Assembly (NCBI GenBank): GCA_014584345.1
Contig: JACTNB010000017.1
Coordinates: 166,276 to 230,275, forward strand
Direction of reading: 5' to 3'
Origin: Planctomycetota bacterium
GTDB taxonomy: Bacteria > Planctomycetota > Planctomycetia > Planctomycetales > Planctomycetaceae
DNA: 64,000 nt
Part shown: one piece after another, positions 8,245 through 17,738 of the stretch
Position numbering within the stretch: the first letter of the stretch is position 1
Layout of the letters: each line of letters starts with the position of its first letter
Notes under the pieces: model-generated
The model's input: only the letters and a program-made list of their open reading frames with translations
Told to the model about the DNA's origin: nothing
Database searches by the model: none
Made by a program: the position numbers and the translations under genes

Positions 8245-9227
8245 GGATTCACCCGTTGCAGAGCGGATTCGACGACTCGCCCGATCAATTCCGTGTAGGA
8301 AACCCCCACCGCAGTGGCAATCATCGGCAGATCGGAATGGTGCGGATGCAAACCGGCCAGCGGATTCGCCTCGATAAAATGGGGGTCGCCTTGCTCATCG
8401 GAACGCAAATCCAGCCTGCCGGCATCGCGGCACCCCAAGGCACGCCAGGCCCGCAAGGCAACCTCTTCCGCGCGGCGCACTTCGCAGTCCTCCTCGCCGC
8501 TCGCGTGGCGATACTCCACCAGTTCCTCGCACTTTTCCTTGTTGAGGTACGAATACACTCCTGCTTCGGCTTGAGGACGGAGCACGATTTCCAGCGTCCC
8601 CAGCACTTTCGCGGCCTCCCCCGTGCCTGTGATGCCCACCGTGAATTCCCGCCCCGGCAGATAACGCTCCACTAGCACGGGCTGCTGAAACTCCGCCAGT
8701 AGACTCGCGCAGATCGAACGCAGTTCATCGAGATTCCTGACCCGCGAAGCAGGCGTGACCCCCTTGCCGGTCCCCTCGGCGACAGGCTTTGCAAACAAGG
8801 GGAAATCGAGTTGCAGGGCATGCAGGTCCTCCATCTGGGTGACAAGCAGACAAGCCGGTGTCGGCACACCCGCCCGCGACACCACCATTTTCGTCAACTC
8901 CTTGTGCAGACAAACCGCCAGCACCAGCGGATCGGAAAACGTGTAAGGAATTTCGTACACATCCAGCAACGAGGGAACCTGCGATTCCCGGCACAACCCC
9001 CGTAGTCCTTCGCTGATATTGAATACCAGATCCCAGCGATCGCCCCTGGCCAGTCGCTCGACCAGGCGTTTCGCCCGGCCAATCCGATCCACCTCGTACC
9101 CCAGCTCCCGCAAGGCTGTCGCCAGCGCATCGATCGTATCCGCGCGGTCAAATTCCGCCGTTTCCGTCTCGCTGTAACCTTCGGCAAGATAATCGTCCCG
9201 CAAATCGTATGTGATCCCTATCCGCAT
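8241..9227 (-). CDS. D-alanine-D-alanine ligase-like ATP-grasp protein (first of pair)
   Basis: This 328-residue member of the Ddl-like ATP-grasp group opens with MRIGITYDLRDDYLAEG and carries WDLVFNISEGLRG, YTFSDPLVLAVCLHKELTK, LFAKPVAEGTGKGV (nucleotide-binding lysine and glycine-rich loop) and the catalytic tail AGRLDLRSDE...FIEANPLAGLHPHHSDLP. The segment near FIEANPLAGL retains the metal ligands. The downstream ATP-grasp gene starts within its stop codon, so the two proteins are made together, possibly as successive ligases. The substrate is unknown. Confidence 0.87.
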   Translation of the reverse strand: MRIGITYDLRDDYLAEGYSETETAEFDRADTIDALATALRELGYEVDRIGRAKRLVERLARGDRWDLVFNISEGLRGLCRESQVPSLLDVYEIPYTFSDPLVLAVCLHKELTKMVVSRAGVPTPACLLVTQMEDLHALQLDFPLFAKPVAEGTGKGVTPASRVRNLDELRSICASLLAEFQQPVLVERYLPGREFTVGITGTGEAAKVLGTLEIVLRPQAEAGVYSYLNKEKCEELVEYRHASGEEDCEVRRAEEVALRAWRALGCRDAGRLDLRSDEQGDPHFIEANPLAGLHPHHSDLPMIATAVGVSYTELIGRVVESALQRVNP

Positions 9228-9396
9228 ATGTCACCAACAGGAAAGAATTTTGGGAAAGACCCGCGCGAGGAAACAGCGTTCCCTCGGCAGGCAACGGGGA
9301 AATGGGATTCGGAACGGGCGCGAAACAAATTAGCGAACGGCTCCGTCTCGAACCGCCACGATTTAGTCCCGAGTGCTCATGCTACGGAACAGGGGC

Positions 9397-10527
9397 TCAC
9401 TCCACGGAAAAGCGATAAATACACACATGCCGATAATCGCTCCCCGGTTCCAGAATAATCGAGGGCCATTCCGGCTTGTTCACGGAATCGGGATGATGTT
9501 GCGTTTCCAGGCAGACCGCGGAGCGTTGCGGATAGATCTTCCCCGATTTACCCGCCTGTCCAAACAGAAAATTCCCCGAGTAAAGCTGAATTCCCGGCTG
9601 ATCGGTCAACACCGTCAGCACGCGGCCCGAACCGGGATGCCTCAATCGTGCAGCCTCCACAACGCCCACCCCTTGCCGATCGATGACAAAGTTGTGATCG
9701 TAACCCAGAAAAGGGGATTCCGTCAGTTCGCCGATGCGCGTCCCCAGCACCTGTTTCTTCGTGAAATCGAGCGGGGTCCCCTGGACGACAGCAATCTCTC
9801 CGGTGGGAATCAGCGTTTCGTCCGCGGGGGTATATCGACTGGCCTGCAACTGCAGTTCATGATCCAGCACAGTTTCGGCCCCGGCCCCCGCCAGATTGAA
9901 ATACGCATGATTCGTCAGGTTCACCGGGGTCGGGCGATCCGTCACCGCGCGATATTCAATCCGCAGTTCATTCTTCTCCGTCAATGTGTAAACCACGTCA
10001 ATCAACAGATTCCCGGGATAGTTCTCCTCGCCATGCGGGCTGTGATAGCTGAACTTCACCGCTACCCCGTCCGCGGCAGCCTGCTCCTGGGCCCGCCAGA
10101 CGACCTTGTCCAGACTGTTGCCGTTCCCCCCATGCAAATGATTGGGCGCATTATTGAGATACAACTGATAGGTGATCCCCTCCAGTTCGAATCGCCCCTG
10201 CGCGATGCGATTGCAGACGCGGCCCGTCGTGCATCCAAAATACTGGTTGCGGTCGGATTCGTAGCCGGCCACGTCGTCGAATCCCAGCACGACATCGGAC
10301 AAATTTCCCTCGCGATCAGGCACATGCAACTCGGTCAAAGTGGCCCCCCGCGTCATAAAACGGGCCACCATCCCCTGGGAATTCCGCAGAGTTATCTGCT
10401 CGACTGGAGTCCCTTTCGCTGTTTTCCCGAAGGCTTTTCGTTCCAGCATCTGCTCCGCCCCTTCACTATTCACGGCCATCATCCCCATGCACCCCGATAC
10501 GAACACTCCCCACACGATGCGTAACAT
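9397..10527 (-). CDS. galM: Aldose 1-epimerase (mutarotase), exported
   Basis: This 376-residue protein interconverts alpha and beta anomers of hexoses. A signal peptide covers about residues 1-23 (RIVWGVFVSGCMGMMAVNSEG), so it probably acts in the periplasm, which is unusual for the E. coli enzyme but common in planctomycetes. Family motifs are YFGCTTGRVCNRI, NAPNHLHGG and VNLTNHAYFNLAG (catalytic histidines), FLGYDHNFVID and CLETQHHPDS (catalytic Glu). The ATG at 10527 follows a strong purine-rich site (GGGGAAGGGGAGG). It lies about 95 bp downstream of ppk1 on the same strand. Confidence 0.93.
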   Translation of the reverse strand: MLRIVWGVFVSGCMGMMAVNSEGAEQMLERKAFGKTAKGTPVEQITLRNSQGMVARFMTRGATLTELHVPDREGNLSDVVLGFDDVAGYESDRNQYFGCTTGRVCNRIAQGRFELEGITYQLYLNNAPNHLHGGNGNSLDKVVWRAQEQAAADGVAVKFSYHSPHGEENYPGNLLIDVVYTLTEKNELRIEYRAVTDRPTPVNLTNHAYFNLAGAGAETVLDHELQLQASRYTPADETLIPTGEIAVVQGTPLDFTKKQVLGTRIGELTESPFLGYDHNFVIDRQGVGVVEAARLRHPGSGRVLTVLTDQPGIQLYSGNFLFGQAGKSGKIYPQRSAVCLETQHHPDSVNKPEWPSIILEPGSDYRHVCIYRFSVE

Positions 10528-10622
10528 GAAATCCTCCCCTTCCCCTTCAAGAATGCCCTGCGATTGCCGAGGTCCGACCGGGAACGGACCGCATGAACGG
10601 CCTCCCGCACCGATCCCGCGCC

Positions 10623-12731
10623 TCAAACAGGCGACTTCAACGGTTCAAATTCGCTTAACTGCTGCCTCTCCCGCTCCTTCACCCGCTCTCGTATTTCCCG
10701 ATGGAACCGCTCCTGGGCTCGAAAGGGTTCTTCCTCGTTCACCACCAACTCGTAGGTTCCCTCCGATGTCAGCCTCTTCGATTTCACATTATCCCGAAAA
10801 TACATCTCCAGAATTCGGATCAGTCGCGACTTGCACGGTTCATGTTCCACCGGAACCAGCAATTCGATCCGCCGATCGAGATTCCGCGGCATCCAGTCCG
10901 CGCTGGACAGGAACACCCGATCGTCACCTCCGTGATGAAAATGGATGATACGGGCATGTTCGAGGTAACGGTCGATAATACTGATGACGCGTATGTTTTC
11001 ACTCAGATGCGGCACTTCGGGACGCAGACAACATATTCCGCGCACATTCAGTCTCACGGTGACACCCGCCGCCGAGGCATGATACAAAGCCTCGATCACC
11101 TCGGCATCGACCAGGGAATTAACCTTGGCGTTGATAAAAGCCCGTTCGCCACGCTGTGCCTGATCAATTTCCACTTCGATCATTTCCAGCAGGCGGGATT
11201 TCAACGTGAGTGGTGCCGCTTCGATTTTATGATAGGGCTGCGGTTGCGAATGCCCCGTGATCGCGTTGAAAAACGCTCCCGCATCCGCCCCCAGATCGAC
11301 ATCCGAAGTCATCAGGCTCACATCGCTATACAGCCGCGCGGTTTTTTCGTTGTAGTTCCCCGTCCCGAAATGAACATAACGCCGAATTCCCTGCGGCTCC
11401 TGACGCACGATCACGCACACCTTGGCGTGGGTCTTCAAGCCCCTCACCCCATAGATGACGTTCACCCCTTCCCGTTCCAGTTGTCGGGCCCATTCGATGT
11501 TGCGGGCTTCGTCGAAGCGTGCCTTCAACTCCACCACCACCGTCACATATTTGCCGGCATGGGCCGCCTGCAGCAAGGCCGCCACGATCGGGCTGGAGGC
11601 CGAGGTCCGATACAACGTCTGCTTGATCGACAGCACATCGGGATCCCGCGAGGCTTCCTCGATGAGTTGTACCACGGGGTCGAAGCTCTCGTACGGGTGC
11701 AACAACAGGATGTCGCGCTGCGATATCTGCTGGAACATGCCGACACCCGCGTCCACCTCGGGGGAAGGAAACACATCCCACGGCTCGACCGACAGCGCAT
11801 CGAACCCCTTCAACCCGGACAAAGGCATTAAATCGGACAGATCCATTGGGCCATGGATCGGATACACATCGGCCACATCCACGCCATAGGCCTCCGTCAA
11901 TACCCCCTGCAATGTAGTGGTGGATCGCGCATCGATCTCCAAACGCACGCCATGGCTTTCCTTCCGGGCCTGCAGCAAATGCTCCATTTCGGAAAGAAAC
12001 GCCGTCGGAATTTCCTCGTTGACCGCCAAATCCGCGTTACGAGTTAACCGGAACGGTATGGTTTCCACAACTTGCTCGCCCGGAAAAAAACGATCCATGA
12101 ACGTCGTGATGACGTCCTCCAGCAACATGAATTCGTATCCGGATTCGGTCGGCAACGTCAGAATCCTGGGCAATTGCTTCCCCAGGGGCAACAGACAATG
12201 CCGAAAGGGGGACTCCGATTGCTGCTCGGCACGGAGGCGCACGCACAAACACGGAATCGGTTCCGGCAACATCGGAAACGGCTCGTCCGGCCAGACCGCG
12301 ATGGGCGACAGCACGGAGAAAAACTCGTCCTCGAAGCGTTCCTGCATGAAACGGCGCTGATGCTGACTCAGATTCTCCGGCGCTATTCGGCGAATGCCCG
12401 CCTCGCGCAAGGCCGGTTCCAGTTGCTGATTATAACAGCGATACTGATCCGCAATCATTTGCCGCACTCGCTTGCGGATCTCCAGGAGTTGCTCGTCGGG
12501 AGTCAGCCCACTCTCGTCGGGCCGCTGCAACTGCCTGCGGCTCATCAACTGCAATCCACCAACCCGCACCATGAAGAACTCATCCAGGTTGGCCGCGGTG
12601 ATCGCCAGGAACTTGAGTCGCTCAAGCAAAGGTTCGGTATCATCGAGCGCTATATCGAGCACCCGCTGATTGAACTCCAGCCAGCTCAATTCCCGATTAA
12701 TATAACGACTTGTCGCTTGCATAATGCTCAT
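10623..12731 (-). CDS. ppk1: Polyphosphate kinase 1
   Basis: This 702-residue enzyme reversibly polymerises the gamma-phosphate of ATP into polyphosphate. It starts with the N-terminal domain motif RELSWLEFNQRVLD, has the middle-domain PYESFDPVVQLIEEA, the autophosphorylated histidine region VHFGTGNYNEKTARLYSD, and the second conserved histidine in HARIIHFHHGG. The C-terminus has the usual SADWMPRNLDRRIE. The length is standard. The gene starts 36 bp after the ppx stop, so synthesis and degradation enzymes appear to share an operon. A second Met at codon 4 could also serve as start. Confidence 0.97.
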   Translation of the reverse strand: MSIMQATSRYINRELSWLEFNQRVLDIALDDTEPLLERLKFLAITAANLDEFFMVRVGGLQLMSRRQLQRPDESGLTPDEQLLEIRKRVRQMIADQYRCYNQQLEPALREAGIRRIAPENLSQHQRRFMQERFEDEFFSVLSPIAVWPDEPFPMLPEPIPCLCVRLRAEQQSESPFRHCLLPLGKQLPRILTLPTESGYEFMLLEDVITTFMDRFFPGEQVVETIPFRLTRNADLAVNEEIPTAFLSEMEHLLQARKESHGVRLEIDARSTTTLQGVLTEAYGVDVADVYPIHGPMDLSDLMPLSGLKGFDALSVEPWDVFPSPEVDAGVGMFQQISQRDILLLHPYESFDPVVQLIEEASRDPDVLSIKQTLYRTSASSPIVAALLQAAHAGKYVTVVVELKARFDEARNIEWARQLEREGVNVIYGVRGLKTHAKVCVIVRQEPQGIRRYVHFGTGNYNEKTARLYSDVSLMTSDVDLGADAGAFFNAITGHSQPQPYHKIEAAPLTLKSRLLEMIEVEIDQAQRGERAFINAKVNSLVDAEVIEALYHASAAGVTVRLNVRGICCLRPEVPHLSENIRVISIIDRYLEHARIIHFHHGGDDRVFLSSADWMPRNLDRRIELLVPVEHEPCKSRLIRILEMYFRDNVKSKRLTSEGTYELVVNEEEPFRAQERFHREIRERVKERERQQLSEFEPLKSPV

Positions 12732-12767
12732 GACTGTTTCTTATATAACTCGTCCGCGCGACGTCGG

Positions 12768-14342
12768 CTACAGTCGGCGCCCTTCGCGCCGCTTCCCTCG
12801 CAGCAACAACGAGAGCCCAAAGGTTTCCTCGAACAATCCGCCTATCTGGCGCAAGGCCAGATGTTCCATCGATAAATCGGTCACATCGGGCACCGTGATC
12901 ACCAACTGCCCCCGTTCCACCTGGCATTCAAATTCGTGGATCCGCTGATTGCGGGAACCGTCCAACGCCAGCGCCACGCGCAACAGCGCCGCCATCTTGA
13001 TCACCGCCACGCGATCATCCCGCACCAGGTTCGAAAAACCCGTATGCGTCGGCTTCGGCGATGTCCGCCGATGATAACGCGCCACCGATGCAATCAGCGT
13101 CAACTGGCGGCGACTAAGCCCAAACAATTCCGAATTCGAAATCAGGTACATTGAATGTTTGTGATACGAACTCGTCCCGATGAACAAGCCGATCTCGTGC
13201 AACAACGCCGCCAGTATCAGCAACAACTCGTATCGCCGATCCAACCCGTGCAACGATTCCAGTTGATTAAACAGGATCTTCGCCAGCCGGGCCACGTGCC
13301 GCGAATGTGTTTCGTCGAATGCGAACTTACGCCCCACGTCGAGCGCCGAACGGAAAATCTGGCTCACCAGTTCATCGGACCACACATCCCGATCGATCAG
13401 TTCCCGCAACAGCCCATCGCGCAAGGTCGTCGGCAGCACATGAATGACCCGCGCATGCAGCGCCTGGGCCAGTTCCAGATTTGCCACCAGCGCCGGGCCC
13501 ATCATCTCCGCATCCGGCAGGGATATGTGGAACTCGTTGACCAACTCATCCACCTTCATGCCCAGAATCCGTTCCGTAAACTGACTCAATTCCGCGCAGC
13601 GGATGCGGACGGCCCCCTGCCCGGGTTCGTTCCCTTTCAGCTTTTCGGCGACGAAACGCATCTCACCCCCCAACGCCAGCAGTTTCGTCGCCCGGGGCTT
13701 GCCCGAGAGCAACCGATTTTCCGACAGGGCGCGCCGGGCATGGCTCCGCAATAATTCCGGCCATTGCGATTCCGGTGCGTTGTAGTTGGTCAACAGGGAA
13801 CGCATCCGCTGCGACCCCAGGCGGACCGCATGGCACGATTCAATTTCCCCATGTTCCAGCAACAGGAATTCCGTGTTCCCCCCGCCAACTTCCGCGATCA
13901 CCCAACGATCCTGCGACATGCCCGGAAGTTTCTCGCGCCACGCCTGCACGCCCTGATAAATCACGCGATGGAGTTCCGCGACATCCAGTACCTCCACATT
14001 CCAGCCAGTCGCGATATAGATGCGATCCACGAAGGCCAGTGTGTTCTCCGCCTCGCGCACCGCACTGGTGGCAATCACACGGATATTCTGAGGATCGATC
14101 AGCCGATACTCGCGCAGTTTTTCCTGATACGTGCGCAACACTTTCACGCAGGCCTCGATTGTCTCCCGCGAAATCCTGCCCACGGAGTACGTATCTTCAC
14201 CAATCGCCACCGGCTTGACGAGCTTTTCCAACTTACGGATTTGACCATCGGGGCTTCCCTCCGCAATGGCCATCCGGATGGCGGTCGAGCCGATTTCAAT
14301 CACCGCGACGCGACGAATCGGGATTTCATTCTCCGCTGACAT
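12768..14342 (-). CDS. ppx: Exopolyphosphatase (Ppx/GppA family)
   Basis: This product of 524 residues belongs to the ASKHA-fold Ppx/GppA phosphatases that trim polyphosphate or convert pppGpp. Motifs are VIEIGSTAIRMAIAE (phosphate 1 loop; the common Asp-x-Gly-Ser is Glu-Ile-Gly-Ser here), EVGGGNTEFLLLEHGE (phosphate 2 loop) and a C-terminal HD-like domain with HSRHVARLAKILF and LLHEIGLFIG. The ATG at 14342 (MSAENE) is preferred to the upstream in-frame start. Its pairing with ppk1 directly downstream supports a polyphosphate role over a pure (p)ppGpp role. Confidence 0.94.
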   Translation of the reverse strand: MSAENEIPIRRVAVIEIGSTAIRMAIAEGSPDGQIRKLEKLVKPVAIGEDTYSVGRISRETIEACVKVLRTYQEKLREYRLIDPQNIRVIATSAVREAENTLAFVDRIYIATGWNVEVLDVAELHRVIYQGVQAWREKLPGMSQDRWVIAEVGGGNTEFLLLEHGEIESCHAVRLGSQRMRSLLTNYNAPESQWPELLRSHARRALSENRLLSGKPRATKLLALGGEMRFVAEKLKGNEPGQGAVRIRCAELSQFTERILGMKVDELVNEFHISLPDAEMMGPALVANLELAQALHARVIHVLPTTLRDGLLRELIDRDVWSDELVSQIFRSALDVGRKFAFDETHSRHVARLAKILFNQLESLHGLDRRYELLLILAALLHEIGLFIGTSSYHKHSMYLISNSELFGLSRRQLTLIASVARYHRRTSPKPTHTGFSNLVRDDRVAVIKMAALLRVALALDGSRNQRIHEFECQVERGQLVITVPDVTDLSMEHLALRQIGGLFEETFGLSLLLRGKRREGRRL

Positions 14343-14540
14343 GATTCCTGCTTCCAACCACATACTCTCGGAAGATTTCTGCCGCCAGGCCTTAATTTAT
14401 CGTGAGGTTCGCCGTCCGCGCCGCATACGACACATTTCTGTTGATCGCGGGACACACCCTCTTGCGGGCTGTTTACATGGTATTCCTATTCATTACAGCC
14501 TCTGCCCGGTCCGGTGGCGTACGCTCACCGAAACACTTCC

Positions 14541-15518
14541 TCAGGTTTTTATACGAATCTTGTGTCGTGCCCAGGCGGCTGCCCCCTGAATGCCCGCGTC
14601 ATCTCCCAGCTTCGCCACCACCACCTCGCACACATCCCTATAGGGAGGCAACAACCACTGCCGCATCCCCTCCTTGACTTTCTTCAAAAAGAACTCGGGC
14701 ATCGCTTCCACCAGCCCCCCACCCAGCACGATCCGCTCCGGTGCCAGCATATGCACGAAGCCCGCAATCGTCTTGCCCAGTTGCAGCACCGCGCGCGAGA
14801 GAATTTCAACGACAATCGGCTCCCCTTCCTTCAAGGCCTCCGCCAAAGTCCCACTCCGGATATTCGCCAGGTCCGTCCCGGCCTTTTCCGCCACCGAGGG
14901 GGCCTGTCCGCGATAAGCCGCCTGCGCGATCAGCGAACTGATCGCCAGCCGGCTGCAAACCGCTTCCAGAGAGCCGGGCAGACCTGCCGAGGCAATTGGC
15001 CCATCCGGAACCGTCGGAATGTGACCAATCTCCATGCAGGAAATGCGATGACCCTGAAAAATCTGTCCCTCGTAAACGAAGCCCCCTCCGATGCCCGTTC
15101 CCGGGAAAACCCCCAGCATGCTCCGGGCACCCCGACCCGCCCCAAACTGGTATTCGCCAAACACTCCCGCATCCACATCATTCAATACCACGACGGGCTT
15201 CTTGAATTCCTTTTGCAGCAACTCCGCTATATTCAAATTCTTCCAGCCCAGATTGGGCGCCTGCAGCAACACTCCGTTTTCCGGATCCACCGGCCCAGGG
15301 CACCCAATGCCGATACCTTGAATCTGGTCGAGAGTACTCCCGGCATTGGCAATCGCATCGTGGATACACTTGACAACTCGCTCGACTCCCGCGCCGGCCC
15401 CTTGAAACCCTTTTGTTTTCTTACGTTCCCGCCCCAGGCAGCGGTACTCTTCGTCAAAGATCGCAGCCAACATCTTGGTTCCGCCGAGATCAAAACCCAT
15501 CCAGTGTCGTTCTGCCAC
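14541..15518 (-). CDS. ROK-family sugar kinase
   Basis: This 325-residue ROK kinase probably phosphorylates glucose or a related sugar. The ATP-binding loop is GFDLGGTKMLAAIFD. IGIGCPGPVD and VVVLNDVDAGVFGEY hold the catalytic Asp, GTGIGGGFVYEGQIFQG is typical, and a conserved His appears in MEIGHIP. The usual CxCG-x2-GCxE zinc motif after that histidine is missing, replaced by IPTVPDGPIASAGLPGSLE. This is therefore a zinc-less ROK protein. The remaining motifs are intact, so it should still be active. It lies upstream of, and in the same direction as, the ppx-ppk1-galM genes. Confidence 0.88.
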   Translation of the reverse strand: MAERHWMGFDLGGTKMLAAIFDEEYRCLGRERKKTKGFQGAGAGVERVVKCIHDAIANAGSTLDQIQGIGIGCPGPVDPENGVLLQAPNLGWKNLNIAELLQKEFKKPVVVLNDVDAGVFGEYQFGAGRGARSMLGVFPGTGIGGGFVYEGQIFQGHRISCMEIGHIPTVPDGPIASAGLPGSLEAVCSRLAISSLIAQAAYRGQAPSVAEKAGTDLANIRSGTLAEALKEGEPIVVEILSRAVLQLGKTIAGFVHMLAPERIVLGGGLVEAMPEFFLKKVKEGMRQWLLPPYRDVCEVVVAKLGDDAGIQGAAAWARHKIRIKT

Positions 15519-16218
15519 GTCGTGTCCTTATTCTATCTGGAGTTTCCCCACGCATCGACAGGACGTGCCCGCCCCACACGATTTATCTGGGCTGAAACGC
15601 GTTTCCATCCTCACTACAACCATACCGTGGCCCCTTAAATTCCACACGCACTATAACTGATCCCCCTAGACTTGTCAGATATCCGAGAGTGGAAACCGTA
15701 ACTTTCCCCTTCCCCCGCGGCAGGCCACTACACCCCAGAAAGAACCCCCTATTCCATGAATACCTCCCCGTCTACCCATTCCCTTTCCGGGGAAATGGCT
15801 GGGATTGTGCCGAATAACAAACTTGCAGCGAATACCCAGTTCGATGAATTTGGGAGGCCATACACCTATTGACCGATCTGAGAGTTTAACTACAATCACG
15901 GTGCATGGATAAAACGGTGAATCTACACTGAATAAACATGCGCACAGTTCCCTGACTTTCTTCAACTCCATGATTCACTTACGTTCTATGACTCGCATTC
16001 GTTCGGGATGCCGTTGCGGAACAGGAATTATGCAGTGAGTGAGTCCGGTCGCAACAAAGGAGTGTAATGGCCTGTCATCCCTGCCATGATTTAAGGGATG
16101 CAATATTGACAGGGCGTGAGAAAACCACTGTGTGCAGTAGCATGCAAGTCACACAATGGCGTTCGGGTGAGTCTGGCACGTCAATCCCCCGTCATGTCCA
16201 AATTAAGGATGGAGCGAC
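15519..16218. other. Intergenic region upstream of the HTH-REC regulator
   Basis: These 700 bp lie between the ROK kinase start (minus) and the regulator start (plus) and so contain divergent promoters. A TTGACA at 16106-16111 is followed by no clear -10 box. Near the 3' end a purine-rich AAGGATGGAG precedes the regulator ATG. A minus-strand open frame of 98 codons (15675-15971) has odd composition and no domain character, and I do not accept it as a gene. Confidence 0.4.
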
Positions 16219-16797
16219 ATGAAAACCGTTTTTACCACAGGCGAGGCCGCAAAAATCTGCAAGGTGAGTCAGCAGACGATCATTCGCTGCTTTGATTCCG
16301 GACAATTAAAGGGCTTTCGCGTTCCCGGTTCCAAATTCCGGCGAATTCCCCGGGACGTCCTATTCAAATTTATGCGTGAGAATGGCATTCCCACCGATGC
16401 CCTGGAGAGTGGCAAGCGCAAGGCGCTCATCGTGGACGACGACCACGAACTCGTGGAACTGATGCGCGATGTCATGGAGGCCGACGGACGTTTCGAGGTC
16501 CGCGTGGCCAATAATGGCTTCGATGCCGGTATGATGGTCAAGGAATATCACCCAGACGTAATTGTGCTGGATGTGATGTTGCCCGATATCAATGGCAAGG
16601 AAGTCTGCCAGCGGGTCCGCAGTGATTCCGCCATGGATGACGTTCGCATCATCTGCATTAGCGGCATGGTCGAACGCGAAAAAATCGACGAACTCCGACA
16701 AGCCGGAGCCAACGATTTCCTGCAAAAACCGTTTGACGTGGAAACGCTGATGGCCCGCGTCTGTAAACTGCTCGATGTCGAGCCTGCCAGGGTCTAG
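16219..16797 (+). CDS. MerR-like DNA-binding domain fused to a response-regulator receiver domain
   Basis: This 192-residue regulator has an unusual domain order. An N-terminal winged-helix of excisionase/MerR type (TTGEAAKICKVSQQTIIRCF, then GFRVPGSKFRRIPRDVLFKF) comes first. A CheY-like receiver follows from about residue 66, with acidic pocket VDDDHE (residues 73-75), phospho-acceptor D118 in VLDVMLPD, and the conserved lysine in FLQKPFD. Typical response regulators place the DNA-binding domain last. AAGGATGGAG is the ribosome site. A histidine kinase gene follows, separated by a strong terminator-like hairpin, and is the natural partner candidate. Confidence 0.93.
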   Translation: MKTVFTTGEAAKICKVSQQTIIRCFDSGQLKGFRVPGSKFRRIPRDVLFKFMRENGIPTDALESGKRKALIVDDDHELVELMRDVMEADGRFEVRVANNGFDAGMMVKEYHPDVIVLDVMLPDINGKEVCQRVRSDSAMDDVRIICISGMVEREKIDELRQAGANDFLQKPFDVETLMARVCKLLDVEPARV

Positions 16798-16832
16798 GTC
16801 AATACCCACCCCGACGGCATGTCATTCACACG

Positions 16833-16861
16833 CCGCGCACGAGAGTGCGCGGCTATTTTTT
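16833..16861 (+). terminator. Intrinsic terminator between regulator and kinase genes
   Basis: CCGCGCAC (16833-16840), a GAGA tetraloop and GTGCGCGG (16845-16852) form a perfect 8-bp GC-rich stem. It is followed by CTA and six T residues ending at 16861. It lies 36 bp after the regulator stop and only 12 bp before the ATG at 16874 chosen for the histidine kinase. Confidence 0.88.
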
Positions 16862-16873
16862 CGGACGGCCCCC

Positions 16874-17677
16874 ATGTCCGCACCGAACTCCTCCTCAACC
16901 AGTAAAACTCCCCCTGGCGAACAGGCGGGGCGCGAATTCGCACCCCGCGACGATTTATTGGCAGCTTTGGGTGAATTCTCCGCAGCCGCCGGACACGAAA
17001 TCAACAATCCCCTGGCCGTCATCCTGGGACGCGTGCAACTCCTGCTGCCCGGAGAAACCGATCCTGCGCGACGGCAATCCCTCGAAACGATTGCCGGGCA
17101 AGCCCACCGCATTCGCGACATGATTGGCGATCTCATGCTGTTCGCCAATCCCCCCGCGCCACGTTTGCAAACCGTAAATGTCGCGGACAGCCTCGCCCCC
17201 TTGATCGATAACCTGATTGCTTCGAGACCCCCCAGCAGCACGATTCCCCCTCCGCAACTCGACTTTACCCTGCCGTCCGACCTCCGGGTGCAAGCAGATC
17301 CCGATCAATTCCGCACCGTCCTCGCCGAACTGCTCCGCAATGCCCTGCACCCCACTGTCGCCGCCACCCGCGTGCTTCTGCACGCGGAAGTTTCCCCCGT
17401 CGAGCCGCGCTGCTGCCTGCTGACGATTCGCGACAATGGGCACGGCCTGACCCCCAACGAAGCGGTCCACCTCTTCAATCCTTTTTTCTCAGGACGCCAG
17501 GCAGGCCGCGGACTGGGATTCGGCCTGTGCAAAGCCTGGAGACTGACGACGTTGCAAGGGGGGCATATCAAAGTGGTCGCGCACGGTGTCGACCACGATC
17601 CGGGCAGCGAAAATTTCGCCACGGAATTCCACCTGCATTGGCCCCTGACAAGTACCGACCCGGAAAACGAAAACTGA
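16874..17677 (+). CDS. Soluble sensor histidine kinase
   Basis: This is a 267-residue kinase with no membrane segment and no sensor domain, only HisKA and HATPase. The phospho-accepting His is H41 in AAGHEINNPLAVI. The N box is LAELLRNALHP, the G1 box is IRDNGHGLT, and G2 is RGLGFGLCKA. The start is uncertain. The ATG at 16874 lies directly after a terminator hairpin and has no Shine-Dalgarno. An ATG at 16775 overlaps the regulator's last codons and would make a 300-residue protein read through the hairpin. Partnership with the adjacent HTH-REC regulator is likely. Confidence 0.88.
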   Translation: MSAPNSSSTSKTPPGEQAGREFAPRDDLLAALGEFSAAAGHEINNPLAVILGRVQLLLPGETDPARRQSLETIAGQAHRIRDMIGDLMLFANPPAPRLQTVNVADSLAPLIDNLIASRPPSSTIPPPQLDFTLPSDLRVQADPDQFRTVLAELLRNALHPTVAATRVLLHAEVSPVEPRCCLLTIRDNGHGLTPNEAVHLFNPFFSGRQAGRGLGFGLCKAWRLTTLQGGHIKVVAHGVDHDPGSENFATEFHLHWPLTSTDPENEN

Positions 17678-17738
17678 ATCGTCAGCCCGCATTGCCCGCA
17701 CCGCTGCGAACGCCGCCACCGATCCGCTGCTCGGTGTC

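Noticed and set aside
15675..15971. 98-codon minus-strand frame upstream of the HTH-REC gene
   Set aside because: No ribosome site, domain or compositional support; it lies in a promoter region.
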